In this document: piece after piece, positions 1 through 6,074 of the stretch | Layout: every line of letters begins with the position of its first letter | How positions within the stretch are numbered: position 1 is the first letter of the stretch | From: Clostridia bacterium | GTDB lineage: Bacteria; Bacillota; Clostridia; Oscillospirales; Acutalibacteraceae | Reading direction: 5' to 3' | DNA: 8,648 bases | Assembly: GCA_017387165.1 (NCBI GenBank) | Contig: JAFOFS010000055.1 | Span: 1 to 8,648, forward strand | Position numbers and translations under genes: made by a program | Notes under the pieces: generated by a model | Database searches by the model: none | Seen by the model: the letters and a program-made list of their open reading frames with translations, nothing else | What the model was told of the DNA's origin: nothing

Positions 1-629
1 GCCAGATCTTCTCCACCGCGGTGGACAATCAGCCGTCGGTTGAGATCAACGTGCTGCAGGGCGAACGTGAGTTTGCCCGTGACAACAAGTCGCTGGGTAT
101 CTTCCATCTGGACGGTATCGCTCCGGCTCGCCGCGGTGTGCCGCAGATCGAGGTGACCTTCGATATCGACGCCAACGGCATCGTCAACGTGTCCGCCAAG
201 GACCTCGGCACCGGTCGTGAGCAGCACATCACCATCACCTCCTCCAGCAATATGTCCAAGGAGGACGTCGAGAAGGTGGTGCGCGAAGCGGAGCAGTATG
301 CGGCCGAGGATAAGAAGAAGCGCGAAAACGTCGATACCAAGAACGCTGCCGAGCAGGCTGCCTACCATTGCGAGCAGGCGCTGTCCGAGCTGGGCGACAA
401 GATCTCGGAGGACGAGAAGACCCAAATTCAGGAGAAGATCGACGCGCTGAAAGCCACCCTGTCGGGTGAGGATTACGAGGCGATGAAGACCGCGCAGGAG
501 GACCTGATGAAGGTGTTCTACGAGGTTTCCGCCAAGGTGTATCAGGCGAATGCACCGCAGGGCGATCCGAACGCCGAGCCGCAGAATCCGCAGTCGGCGG
601 ACGGCTACTACGACGGCGACGTGCAGTAA
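1..629 (+). CDS. dnaK: Chaperone protein DnaK (Hsp70), C-terminal part, 5' truncated by window edge
   Basis: About 208 C-terminal residues of the ATP-dependent cytosolic chaperone DnaK are visible. The reading frame is already open at base 3 and reads QIFSTAVDNQPSVEINVLQGE, a hallmark of the beta-sandwich substrate-binding domain, so the GTG at 21 is an internal valine codon. Next come the conserved stretches DNKSLGIFHLDGI and PQIEVTFDIDANGI, then VSAKDLGTG. From roughly visible residue 85 the sequence is charged and helical (SKEDVEKVVREAEQYAAEDK), which is the alpha-helical lid over the substrate groove. The ATPase domain lies outside the window. The last residues are SADGYYDGDVQ, where relatives usually carry a longer acidic tail, so the tail looks short. 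dnaJ follows 71 bases downstream, the usual hrcA-grpE-dnaK-dnaJ order. Any CIRCE/HrcA operator would be upstream of the window. Confidence 0.97.
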   Translation, partial: QIFSTAVDNQPSVEINVLQGEREFARDNKSLGIFHLDGIAPARRGVPQIEVTFDIDANGIVNVSAKDLGTGREQHITITSSSNMSKEDVEKVVREAEQYAAEDKKKRENVDTKNAAEQAAYHCEQALSELGDKISEDEKTQIQEKIDALKATLSGEDYEAMKTAQEDLMKVFYEVSAKVYQANAPQGDPNAEPQNPQSADGYYDGDVQ

Positions 630-640
630 GACGAGTGACG

Positions 641-666
641 AAAACCGCTCCGTAAGGGGCGGTTTT
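641..666 (+). terminator. Intercistronic dnaK-dnaJ hairpin (attenuating terminator or mRNA-processing/stability element)
   Basis: Arms AAAACCGCTCC (641-651) and GGGGCGGTTTT (656-666) form an 11-bp stem with one G-T wobble around a GTAA loop (652-655), which fits the stable GNRA class. The A-tract and T-tract lie inside the stem, and no further T-run follows. Read as a terminator it would be partial, lowering dnaJ relative to dnaK. It could equally protect the 3' end of a processed dnaK mRNA. The hairpin is seen directly; its function is inferred. Confidence 0.7.
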
Positions 667-700
667 CCGACGATATCCCACAGAGATTTGAGGAAACACG

Positions 701-1858
701 ATGGCAGATAAACGCGATTATTACGAGGTGCTGGGCGTAGCCAAGGGCGCATCGGAGGACGAGATCAAAAAGGCGTACCGCAAGGTCGCCAAAAAATATC
801 ACCCCGACTTAAACCCCGGCAACGCGGAAGCGGAAGCGAAGTTTAAGGAGGCCGGCGAGGCGTACGAGGTGCTCAGCGATGCCGAAAAGCGGCAGCGCTA
901 CGACCAGTTCGGTCACGCAGGCGTGGACCCGAACTTCGGCGCCGGCGGTGCCGGCGGTCCGTTCGGCGGCAACCCGTTCGGCGGTATGGACTTTGACCTC
1001 GGGGATATTTTTTCCTCTTTCTTCGGCGGTGCCGGCGGCGGTCGCCAGTCCAACCCGAACGGTCCCCGTCGCGGCAGCGACGTCGAGACCTCCGTGGTCA
1101 TCGATTTTATGGAGGCGGCCAAGGGCTGTAAACAGCAGGTCACCGTTTCGACGGTGGATCATTGTACCGAGTGTGGCGGCAGCGGCGCGGCGAAGGGAAC
1201 TTTTCCCAAAACCTGCCCCCAGTGCGGCGGTCGCGGTCGTGTGGTGCGCCAGCAGCAGACGCCGTTCGGCGTGATGCAGACCGAAGCGGCCTGTCCGCAG
1301 TGCCGTGGCGCCGGTAAGATCATCGAGACCCCCTGCCGCGCCTGTGGCGGCTCGGGTCAGACCCGTCGTTCCCAGACGGTGGGCATCAACATACCGGCCG
1401 GTATTGACGACGGCCAGGTCATCACCGTCCGCGGCAAGGGCAACGCCGGTCGCAACGGCGGTCCGGCAGGTGACCTGCGTGTCGGTGTACACGTCCGTCC
1501 GCATCCGTTCTTCGAACGGGATGAGTACGACATTCTGGTGGACGTGCCGATCACCTTTGCGCAGGCGGCGCTCGGCGGCGAGGTGGAGATTCCCACCATC
1601 AACGGCACCGAAACCTATCGCCTGAAGGAAGGCACTCAGACCGGCGAGACCATCCGCCTGCGCGGCAAGGGCTTCCCGGTCATCAACAGCCGCCGCAATA
1701 TGGTCGGTGACCAGATCGTGCGGTTTGTGGTGGAAATCCCCACCCACCTCTCCTCCTCGCAGAAAAAGAAGATCCGCGAGCTGGACGAGGATTTGTCGGA
1801 GAAAAACCATTCCTCCGGCCGCTCCTTCCGCGATAAGATCAAGAAAGCATTCAAATAA
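701..1858 (+). CDS. dnaJ: Chaperone protein DnaJ (Hsp40, type I co-chaperone)
   Basis: This 385-residue protein has the complete type I DnaJ layout. The J domain (about 5-70) carries the HPD motif at 34-36, which stimulates DnaK ATP hydrolysis. A Gly/Phe-rich linker covers about 71-125 and includes LGDIFSSFFGG. The zinc-binding domain has four CxxCxGxG repeats: CTECGGSG (155-162), CPQCGGRG (172-179), CPQCRGAG (198-205) and CRACGGSG (212-219). It ends with the C-terminal client-binding and dimerisation domains (GDLRVGVHVRPHPFFERD, RLRGKGFP). Length is normal for the family and all eight zinc-ligand cysteines are present. The ATG at 701 is preceded by a GAGG ribosome-binding site at 690-693. 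DnaJ delivers unfolded clients to DnaK in the cytosol. It is probably co-transcribed with dnaK through the hairpin at 641-666, and it ends at a strong terminator. Confidence 0.99.
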   Translation: MADKRDYYEVLGVAKGASEDEIKKAYRKVAKKYHPDLNPGNAEAEAKFKEAGEAYEVLSDAEKRQRYDQFGHAGVDPNFGAGGAGGPFGGNPFGGMDFDLGDIFSSFFGGAGGGRQSNPNGPRRGSDVETSVVIDFMEAAKGCKQQVTVSTVDHCTECGGSGAAKGTFPKTCPQCGGRGRVVRQQQTPFGVMQTEAACPQCRGAGKIIETPCRACGGSGQTRRSQTVGINIPAGIDDGQVITVRGKGNAGRNGGPAGDLRVGVHVRPHPFFERDEYDILVDVPITFAQAALGGEVEIPTINGTETYRLKEGTQTGETIRLRGKGFPVINSRRNMVGDQIVRFVVEIPTHLSSSQKKKIRELDEDLSEKNHSSGRSFRDKIKKAFK

Positions 1859-1861
1859 CCA

Positions 1862-1901
1862 AAAAGACAGGTGTTTTTTAAGCACCTGTCTTTTATTTTT
1901 T
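1862..1901 (+). terminator. Rho-independent terminator of the dnaK-dnaJ operon
   Basis: A perfect 12-bp stem, AAAAGACAGGTG (1862-1873) with CACCTGTCTTTT (1883-1894), can extend inward across part of the loop. A T-rich tract runs to 1901. It begins 3 bases after the dnaJ stop codon, which makes dnaJ the last gene of its operon. Confidence 0.93.
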
Positions 1902-1971
1902 GTGTTTTGAAAATCCAAAATCAGCGCAATATAATAAAATGGGGTAGGTTGGGTTATGGTGTGACTCCATC

Positions 1972-1989
1972 GCCCCTTGGGGGGGCTTT
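1972..1989. repeat. Partial GC-rich palindrome, possible decayed copy of the 2123-2151 hairpin
   Basis: The sequence reads GCCCC, TT, then seven G and CTTT. It contains GGGGGGCTTT (1980-1989), identical to the right arm of the strong hairpin at 2142-2151, but its left arm is short and imperfect. It looks like a degenerate hairpin unit at one end of the repeat cluster. No coding function is seen, and the relationship to the other copy is inferred. Confidence 0.4.
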
Positions 1990-1993
1990 AAAG

Positions 1994-2022
1994 ACGGGCG
2001 GCAGATTGCCGCCCCTACGAAA
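1994..2022. repeat. Short palindromic intergenic element, copy A
   Basis: GGGCGGCA (1996-2003) and TGCCGCCC (2007-2014) form a perfect 8-bp stem around GAT, followed by CTACGAAA. The frame is ACGGG, hairpin, CCCCTAC(G/A)AAA, which recurs in copy B at 2066-2097. From general knowledge, elements of this style (reverse strand starting GTAGGGGC) are dispersed in intergenic regions of many Clostridia. A genome-wide search would be needed to confirm that here. Confidence 0.6.
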
Positions 2023-2065
2023 TCAACGTAAAATGGCGGCTACTTCCCTGCCTCCCTCTGACGAC

Positions 2066-2097
2066 ACGGGTCGTCGAGGACGCCGACCCCTACAAAA
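2066..2097. repeat. Short palindromic intergenic element, copy B
   Basis: It starts ACGGG and ends CCCCTACAAAA, as copy A does (with CCCCTACGAAA). GGGTCG (2068-2073) pairs with CGACCC (2084-2089). An inner TC/GA pairing closes a GAG loop and leaves CGC (2081-2083) bulged. The hairpin body differs in sequence from copy A while the borders are kept. Between the copies lie about 40 bases (2023-2065) with no hairpin, promoter or gene that I can support. Confidence 0.55.
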
Positions 2098-2122
2098 CGA
2101 CCGCAACCTCGCGGCAACCGAT

Positions 2123-2151
2123 AAAGCCCCCCTTGTAAAAAGGGGGGCTTT
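2123..2151 (-). terminator. Probable terminator of the EEP-family gene, a near-symmetric hairpin
   Basis: A perfect 12-bp stem, AAAGCCCCCCTT (2123-2134) with AAGGGGGGCTTT (2140-2151), surrounds a GTAAA loop. It begins 25 bases beyond the stop codon of the minus-strand gene at 2177-3253. Only three T's follow the stem on either strand, so termination could work in both directions and may be incomplete. Because it shares GGGGGGCTTT with 1980-1989, it may belong to the repeat cluster as well. Confidence 0.6.
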
Positions 2152-2176
2152 GAGTCGCCGTGAATTCGGTTTTCTC

Positions 2177-3253
2177 TTAATTCAGTATGAATTGCAACAC
2201 GACGGGGTTGTGGTCGGAATAGGCGAAGCCGGTCGAAACGTTTTCCACCGATACGGCGGTGACGTTGTCGCTGACCAGGAAGCCGTCTACGATGATGGTG
2301 AAATTCCCTTCCTCATACGGAAGGTCGCAGTTACGGCAAGTGGGGGTTAGTTTTTGGTAATCGGTGCAACGGTGGATGCCGTCGGGCAGCAGTTCAGCAG
2401 GGAAAGGCTGCGCCCAGCCGAAATCCACCCCTTCGCCGCCGTTTAAGCGTTGGGTGGAATCGCCGGTAAAATCGTGGTTGAAATCGCCGCCGCAGATGGT
2501 GTAATTTCCCTTGGCGAACTCCGCCTGCATATCCGCAAGCAGCATGCTCATCTGCGCGGTGCGGATTTCATCGCTGCTGCCGTAGGCGGACGAATGCACG
2601 TTGTACAGCACCAGCTCTTTGCCGTTTTCGACCGGAATGCGGGACACGGCGTAGCAGCGGTCGAGGTCAAGAAACTTGCTGAAGCTTTCGGAAATCGGCA
2701 AGCTGCGCCGCACCGCGGAGGTGACGTTTTGTTTGGACAGCGTCAGCAGACCGCTGTTGGAGGCGCCGTGCGGCTGGGTAAACGGATAAGCGAGAAAAGC
2801 GGAATGATAATTCACCGCAAAAACGCTGCTGTACTCCGCAAACCATTCGGTCAGCAACCGTTGCTGATCGATATGATAGCTGCGTGTGGAATCGGTATCC
2901 ACCTCTTGGAAAAGAATGAAATCGGGATCGGTTTCCCCGACCTTTTCGGCTGCCGCTCGGATGCAGGCGAGGACGCTTTCCTCGCTTTCTGCCCACGACT
3001 GCGTGCCGCCATCCATAAAAAAGGTGAATTCCGGCGTGTACGCACCAAAACCGACGTTTTGGGTGACCGCCGTGTAGGTCTTCCCCACCGCCAACGCGCC
3101 GTCTTGCCCCGTCTGCGTCGGTTCCAACATTTGCCGGTCTTCGATGCGGGAATAGGAAAACAGCACGTAGCAAAGATACCCCAGCACGATCAGCAACACT
3201 GTGCCGACAATTCCGCTGAGAGTCAGCCACCGCTTCTTTTTTCGAAACAGCAT
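2177..3253 (-). CDS. Membrane-anchored endonuclease/exonuclease/phosphatase (EEP) family protein
   Basis: This 358-residue protein has one N-terminal membrane segment (about 10-33) after a basic start (MLFRKKKRW), which predicts a catalytic domain outside the cell. The EEP/DNase I-fold catalytic series is complete: QNVGFG with N66, FQEVD with metal-binding E117, YNVHSS with H220, GGDFNH with D257 and N259, VDGFLVS with D323, and YSDHNP with D347 and H348. The family hydrolyses phosphodiester or phosphomonoester bonds in nucleic acids, lipids or sugars using a divalent metal; the substrate here cannot be read from sequence. The ATG at 3253 was chosen because it directly precedes the basic/hydrophobic signal and follows a purine-rich AAAGGCGGTGGGG. 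The longer in-frame start at 3304 falls inside the promoter. The gene is monocistronic, with its own promoter and terminator. Confidence 0.88.
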   Translation of the reverse strand: MLFRKKKRWLTLSGIVGTVLLIVLGYLCYVLFSYSRIEDRQMLEPTQTGQDGALAVGKTYTAVTQNVGFGAYTPEFTFFMDGGTQSWAESEESVLACIRAAAEKVGETDPDFILFQEVDTDSTRSYHIDQQRLLTEWFAEYSSVFAVNYHSAFLAYPFTQPHGASNSGLLTLSKQNVTSAVRRSLPISESFSKFLDLDRCYAVSRIPVENGKELVLYNVHSSAYGSSDEIRTAQMSMLLADMQAEFAKGNYTICGGDFNHDFTGDSTQRLNGGEGVDFGWAQPFPAELLPDGIHRCTDYQKLTPTCRNCDLPYEEGNFTIIVDGFLVSDNVTAVSVENVSTGFAYSDHNPVVLQFILN

Positions 3254-3275
3254 ATCCCCACCGCCTTTCGCGTTT

Positions 3276-3304
3276 ATTGTAGCACATCCCCCGCGGTTAC
3301 GCAA
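3276..3304 (-). promoter_or_regulatory. Housekeeping (sigma-A type) promoter of the EEP-family gene
   Basis: On the minus strand, TTGCGT (3304-3299) is followed by a 17-base spacer and TACAAT (3281-3276). A TG one base before the -10 (TGCTACAAT) gives an extended -10. Transcription would start near 3269, leaving a leader of only about 15 bases before the ATG at 3253. Confidence 0.72.
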
Positions 3305-3319
3305 GAACTATTCGATAAC

Positions 3320-3351
3320 AAAAAACTCCCCCTCCATCGGAGGGGGAGTTT
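3320..3351 (-). terminator. Rho-independent terminator of the PBP gene
   Basis: A perfect 13-bp stem, AAACTCCCCCTCC (3323-3335) with GGAGGGGGAGTTT (3339-3351), has a 3-base loop. Read on the minus strand it ends in six T's (3325-3320). It lies 11 bases past the PBP stop codon and just upstream of the EEP gene's promoter, so it separates the two units. Confidence 0.9.
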
Positions 3352-3362
3352 GGTTTTGCGGA

Positions 3363-5624
3363 TCAATCCTCGTCTTCGCTCGGCGCGGCGACCGTTGTGG
3401 TTGTGGTGGTCGTCGCATCGGTGGTGGACTGGGTGGTGTCGGTGGACGGCGTGGACGGGGCGGAGGGCTGCTGGGGCTGTTCCTGCTGGTTGCACTTGGA
3501 GCAGAGCTCCGGCACGTTGGAGGAACGGTAGTAGCCGGTCGCCTTGTCCTTGCAGGACGCCGTGGCGCGCAGACCGGTCTCCTTGCAGTATTCCGCCTTC
3601 AGCACGCCTGCCGGCATCTGGAAGGTGGCGGGATCGAGACCCTTGTGGATCTCTTTCATCGCAAGGTTGTACAGATCCTTGACCGACTGCGCCTGCTCGT
3701 AGTTCATTTCGCCGTTCAGGCGATAACCGAACCACGCGCCGCCGACGCAGTAGGGGGTGCCGCCGACCGCCAACACGTCGTTGTTGCTGTCGGTCGTACC
3801 GGTCTTGGCGAACATTTCAATCTTTTTCCAGTCGTTGCGGATGTTGCGCAGCGTACCGGGGGTGACCCCTTCGGTGCTGTACACCGTTTCGGTCATAAGG
3901 CGGTTCATCACGTAGGCGGTGTCCTCCGACAGCGCCTGCACGCCGGCCGGCGCCGTGGTCAGCAGGACGTTGCCCTCGCTGTCCAGCACGCGATCGTAGC
4001 AGCGGTAGCCGTTGTACAGACCGCCGTTGCCGAAGATCTGATACGAAGCGGTCAGCTCGCGGAGATAGGTGCCGTAGGTGGCGCCGCCCAGCGCCAGCGC
4101 AGAGGCGTTGCGGTCGGTGTCCACGTAGGTGCTGATTCCCAACACGTCGGTGAGGAAGTCGTAACTGTAGTTCATCGAAATGCGGTTGAGGAGCTTGACG
4201 GGAATGGTGTTGAGCGACTGGCGCAACGCTTGGTTGACCGACACCAGATAGCTCTTGTCCCCGAGCGGGTCAAACCGCATACCGTTGTAGTTCGGCGGCC
4301 AGGCGCGACCGCCGACGGTGGTGGTCGGCTCGTCCTTGATCATTTCGGAGTAATAGGTGAGGTTCAGCTCGATTGCCGGTGCGTACACCGCGATCGGCTT
4401 GATGGAAGAACCGCACTGGCGGATGGCCAGAGTCGCCATATTGCCGACACGGGAGCCTTCCTTCTTGCCGCGGTTACCGATGGTCGCCAGCACCTTGCCG
4501 TCGTAGTCCAACGCGATGAAGGCGAAGCTCGGGTCTTCGTCGTCCCCTTCAACGTGGCTCGGATAAATGCTTTCGTCCGCAAAAAGCGCTTCGAGGCGAC
4601 CTTGCAGCTCCGGCTTTTCGAACGAATAGATGTGCAGACCGCCGTAGTACAGCATCAGCTCCGCTTCGCGATCGGAATATCCGGTCGCCATCAGATCGGA
4701 AATGACGCTTTCGACCACCATATCGGTGTAATAATCCTGAATGTTGCCGTGGGTAACGGCGCTTTGGAACACGACCTCCTCGCACACCGCCTGCTTATAC
4801 TCATCCTCGGTGATGAATTCGCACTCCAGCATTTTCTGCAACACCAGATGCTGACGGTCGCGGACGTTTTCGGGATGATTGTACGGGTCGTAGATGGAGG
4901 GGTTGTTGGTGATGGTGGCCAGCACGGCGCATTCCGCAAGGGTGAGGTCGCTGACCTCCTTGCCGAAATAATACTTCGCGCCGTACGCCACGCCGATGAT
5001 GTCGCCGGTCAGCGGCATCACGTTCAGATACGCCTCGAGGATCTCCTCTTTTTCGTACTGCTGCTCCATATAGGTGGCGCCGAAGATCTCGGTGACCTTA
5101 CGGGAAACCGTCTTGTCCTTTTCGCCGGTCAGGTTCTTGATCAGCTGCTGAGTGAGCGTAGAGCCGCCGAAGGTGGAACGGAAGTGGAAGATCTCGTTTG
5201 CAACCGCCGAGATGGTACGCTTCCAGTCCACGCCGTAATGATCGTAGAAACGCTCGTCCTCAATGGCAACCACCGCGTTTTGCAGGTTGATCGGCACTTC
5301 GTTGATCTTGACGTACTCGTGGGAGGCGCCATCCAGCGCCATAAACTCCACCCACTCGCCGGCGTCGTCTTGCACGTAGATGATACTGGTGCTCTCGGCA
5401 TTGATGTTGTCGAGATTGGGCAGATCGTCCTCCGGATTGAAGCTGGTGCTCAGGTAGATGAGCAGCGTTACACCGGAAATGATGCCGGTGATGATCAGCA
5501 CCAACAGCAAAATGGTCAGCGCTTTCATCGCGATGCCGCCGAAATGCAGCGTCTTGCCGACGGCAGGATGCTGATACCACGGTGTTTCGCTGCGCTTGGT
5601 GTTTTTCGATTGACGGGTGGGCAT
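3363..5624 (-). CDS. Class A penicillin-binding protein (bifunctional peptidoglycan glycosyltransferase/DD-transpeptidase)
   Basis: This 753-residue PBP1A-type enzyme polymerises lipid II into glycan strands and cross-links their peptides at the outer face of the membrane. It has a basic cytosolic N-terminus and one membrane helix (about 34-58). The GT51 domain shows EDERFYDHYGVD (122-133, catalytic E122), GGSTLTQQLIKN (153-164), RKVTE (175-179) and ILEAYLN...YYFGK (195-222). The transpeptidase domain carries SSIK with S406 as the acyl-enzyme serine, SLN (470-472) and KTGT (607-610). After the catalytic core comes a four-cysteine segment (C680, C691, C708, C711), which could form disulfides or bind metal, and then a Pro/Ser/Thr-rich tail ending in EDED that probably extends into the wall. 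The start is supported by AAAGGAGG 7 bases upstream and a near-consensus promoter. Confidence 0.96.
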   Translation of the reverse strand: MPTRQSKNTKRSETPWYQHPAVGKTLHFGGIAMKALTILLLVLIITGIISGVTLLIYLSTSFNPEDDLPNLDNINAESTSIIYVQDDAGEWVEFMALDGASHEYVKINEVPINLQNAVVAIEDERFYDHYGVDWKRTISAVANEIFHFRSTFGGSTLTQQLIKNLTGEKDKTVSRKVTEIFGATYMEQQYEKEEILEAYLNVMPLTGDIIGVAYGAKYYFGKEVSDLTLAECAVLATITNNPSIYDPYNHPENVRDRQHLVLQKMLECEFITEDEYKQAVCEEVVFQSAVTHGNIQDYYTDMVVESVISDLMATGYSDREAELMLYYGGLHIYSFEKPELQGRLEALFADESIYPSHVEGDDEDPSFAFIALDYDGKVLATIGNRGKKEGSRVGNMATLAIRQCGSSIKPIAVYAPAIELNLTYYSEMIKDEPTTTVGGRAWPPNYNGMRFDPLGDKSYLVSVNQALRQSLNTIPVKLLNRISMNYSYDFLTDVLGISTYVDTDRNASALALGGATYGTYLRELTASYQIFGNGGLYNGYRCYDRVLDSEGNVLLTTAPAGVQALSEDTAYVMNRLMTETVYSTEGVTPGTLRNIRNDWKKIEMFAKTGTTDSNNDVLAVGGTPYCVGGAWFGYRLNGEMNYEQAQSVKDLYNLAMKEIHKGLDPATFQMPAGVLKAEYCKETGLRATASCKDKATGYYRSSNVPELCSKCNQQEQPQQPSAPSTPSTDTTQSTTDATTTTTTTVAAPSEDED

Positions 5625-5661
5625 TGTTGCGCCTCCTTTGTTAAGCGGGATTCCACGTTAT

Positions 5662-5690
5662 ATTATAGGTAATTTACGCGGAAAAGTCAA
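5662..5690 (-). promoter_or_regulatory. Strong sigma-A type promoter of the PBP gene
   Basis: On the minus strand, TTGACT (5690-5685), a 17-base spacer and TATAAT (5667-5662) differ from consensus at a single base of the -35. The predicted start near 5655 gives a leader of about 30 bases carrying AAAGGAGG (5639-5632). This indicates steady expression during growth. Confidence 0.88.
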
Positions 5691-5700
5691 ATCATAAGCG

Positions 5701-5722
5701 AAAAAACCGAAAATTTTTCGGT
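5701..5722 (-). terminator. Possible weak minus-strand terminator (rsmE side) or operator palindrome
   Basis: A perfect inverted repeat, ACCGAAAA-T-TTTTCGGT (5706-5722), is followed on the minus strand by a T-run ending at 5701. The foldable stem is about 7 bp with only three G-C pairs, so it would be a weak terminator. It would end transcripts arriving from rsmE before they reach the PBP promoter. A palindrome between two divergent genes could instead be a protein-binding site. Confidence 0.45.
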
Positions 5723-5750
5723 ATGCCTCTCCCCTGCCACGGGAATACTG
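5721..5750 (+). promoter_or_regulatory. Candidate forespore (sigma-G-like) promoter of the BofC-like gene
   Basis: GTATG (5721-5725) fits the Bacillus sigma-G -35 pattern GHATR. After 18 bases comes AATACTG (5744-5750), matching 5 of 7 positions of CATNHTA. I see no good sigma-A promoter for this gene. A start near 5757 would leave a very short leader with the ribosome-binding site at its 5' end. This is a pattern match only, though bofC in Bacillus is known to be a forespore gene. Confidence 0.35.
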
Positions 5751-5771
5751 TGGGTAAAAGGAGGAGTGAAC

Positions 5772-6074
5772 ATGGAAGGATTGTTGCGTAAAACGGCGGT
5801 GGCCGTCTGCATTCTGGCTCTGTTGGCCGGCATTTGGCTGGACCGACCGGCCGAGGCGGCAAAAACCCCCGTCGCGGTCACCGAGTCCGAGCAATGGCTC
5901 GGCATCTGGGAGGGACGGCTGGCCTTGTTTTCGTCATCCGAACCCGATCCGCTGGAGGTATACGATATCTGGCTGGCATCGCTGCCGCCACAGGAGCAGC
6001 AACGGCTTGCCGCCGGGATTACCGTCCCCGACAAAAAGACGCTGACCGCCTTACTCACCGACTACGGCAGTTAA
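5772..6074 (+). CDS. Small exported or membrane-anchored BofC C-terminal-domain protein
   Basis: This 100-residue protein starts MEGLLRKT, followed by a hydrophobic segment (about 8-23) and AEAA (27-30), which looks like a signal-peptidase site. Residues 42-100 resemble the C-terminal domain of BofC: LGIWEGRLALF, then the pattern YDIW..SLP.....L..GI (64-83), then LLTDYGS at the end. In Bacillus, BofC is a forespore protein exported to the intermembrane space, where it restrains the SpoIVB protease in the sigma-K checkpoint. The present protein has only the C-terminal domain, so an identical role is not established. The ATG at 5772 is chosen because GGAGG (5760-5764) lies 7 bases upstream; the in-frame GTG at 5766 is too close to it. 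The gene is divergent from the PBP gene and convergent with rsmE, overlapping it by 4 bases. Confidence 0.75.
   Translation: MEGLLRKTAVAVCILALLAGIWLDRPAEAAKTPVAVTESEQWLGIWEGRLALFSSSEPDPLEVYDIWLASLPPQEQQRLAAGITVPDKKTLTALLTDYGS

Noticed and set aside
1..700. CIRCE operator or heat-shock promoter for the dnaK operon
   Set aside because: No TTAGCACTC-N9-GAGTGCTAA inverted repeat is visible. The operon's start lies outside the window.
809..1918. 369-codon open frame on the minus strand opposite dnaJ
   Set aside because: It starts beyond the dnaJ terminator and its translation mirrors the DnaJ Gly/Cys codons. dnaJ is unambiguous on the + strand.
1994..2097. CRISPR-like or tandem array
   Set aside because: There are only two units, of unequal length and with self-complementary, differing bodies and no cas genes nearby. 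They look like dispersed palindromes.
1871..2350. 159-codon open frame on the + strand in the dnaJ/EEP gap
   Set aside because: It begins inside the dnaJ terminator, runs through three hairpins, and ends in the antisense of the EEP gene. It has no convincing ribosome-binding site.
3254..3304. Longer start for the EEP gene at 3304
   Set aside because: The extra 17 codons overlap the -35 and -10 boxes and would precede a transcript start near 3269. The ATG at 3253 directly leads into the membrane segment.
2450..3682. 410-codon open frame on the + strand opposite the EEP gene
   Set aside because: It crosses the EEP promoter and the PBP terminator and ends inside the PBP gene. It has no family resemblance.
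3201..5672. 823-codon open frame on the + strand
   Set aside because: It lies opposite the PBP gene, whose GT51 and transpeptidase motifs are all in the minus-strand frame. The + frame shows no recognisable family and is the usual shadow of GC-rich codon use.
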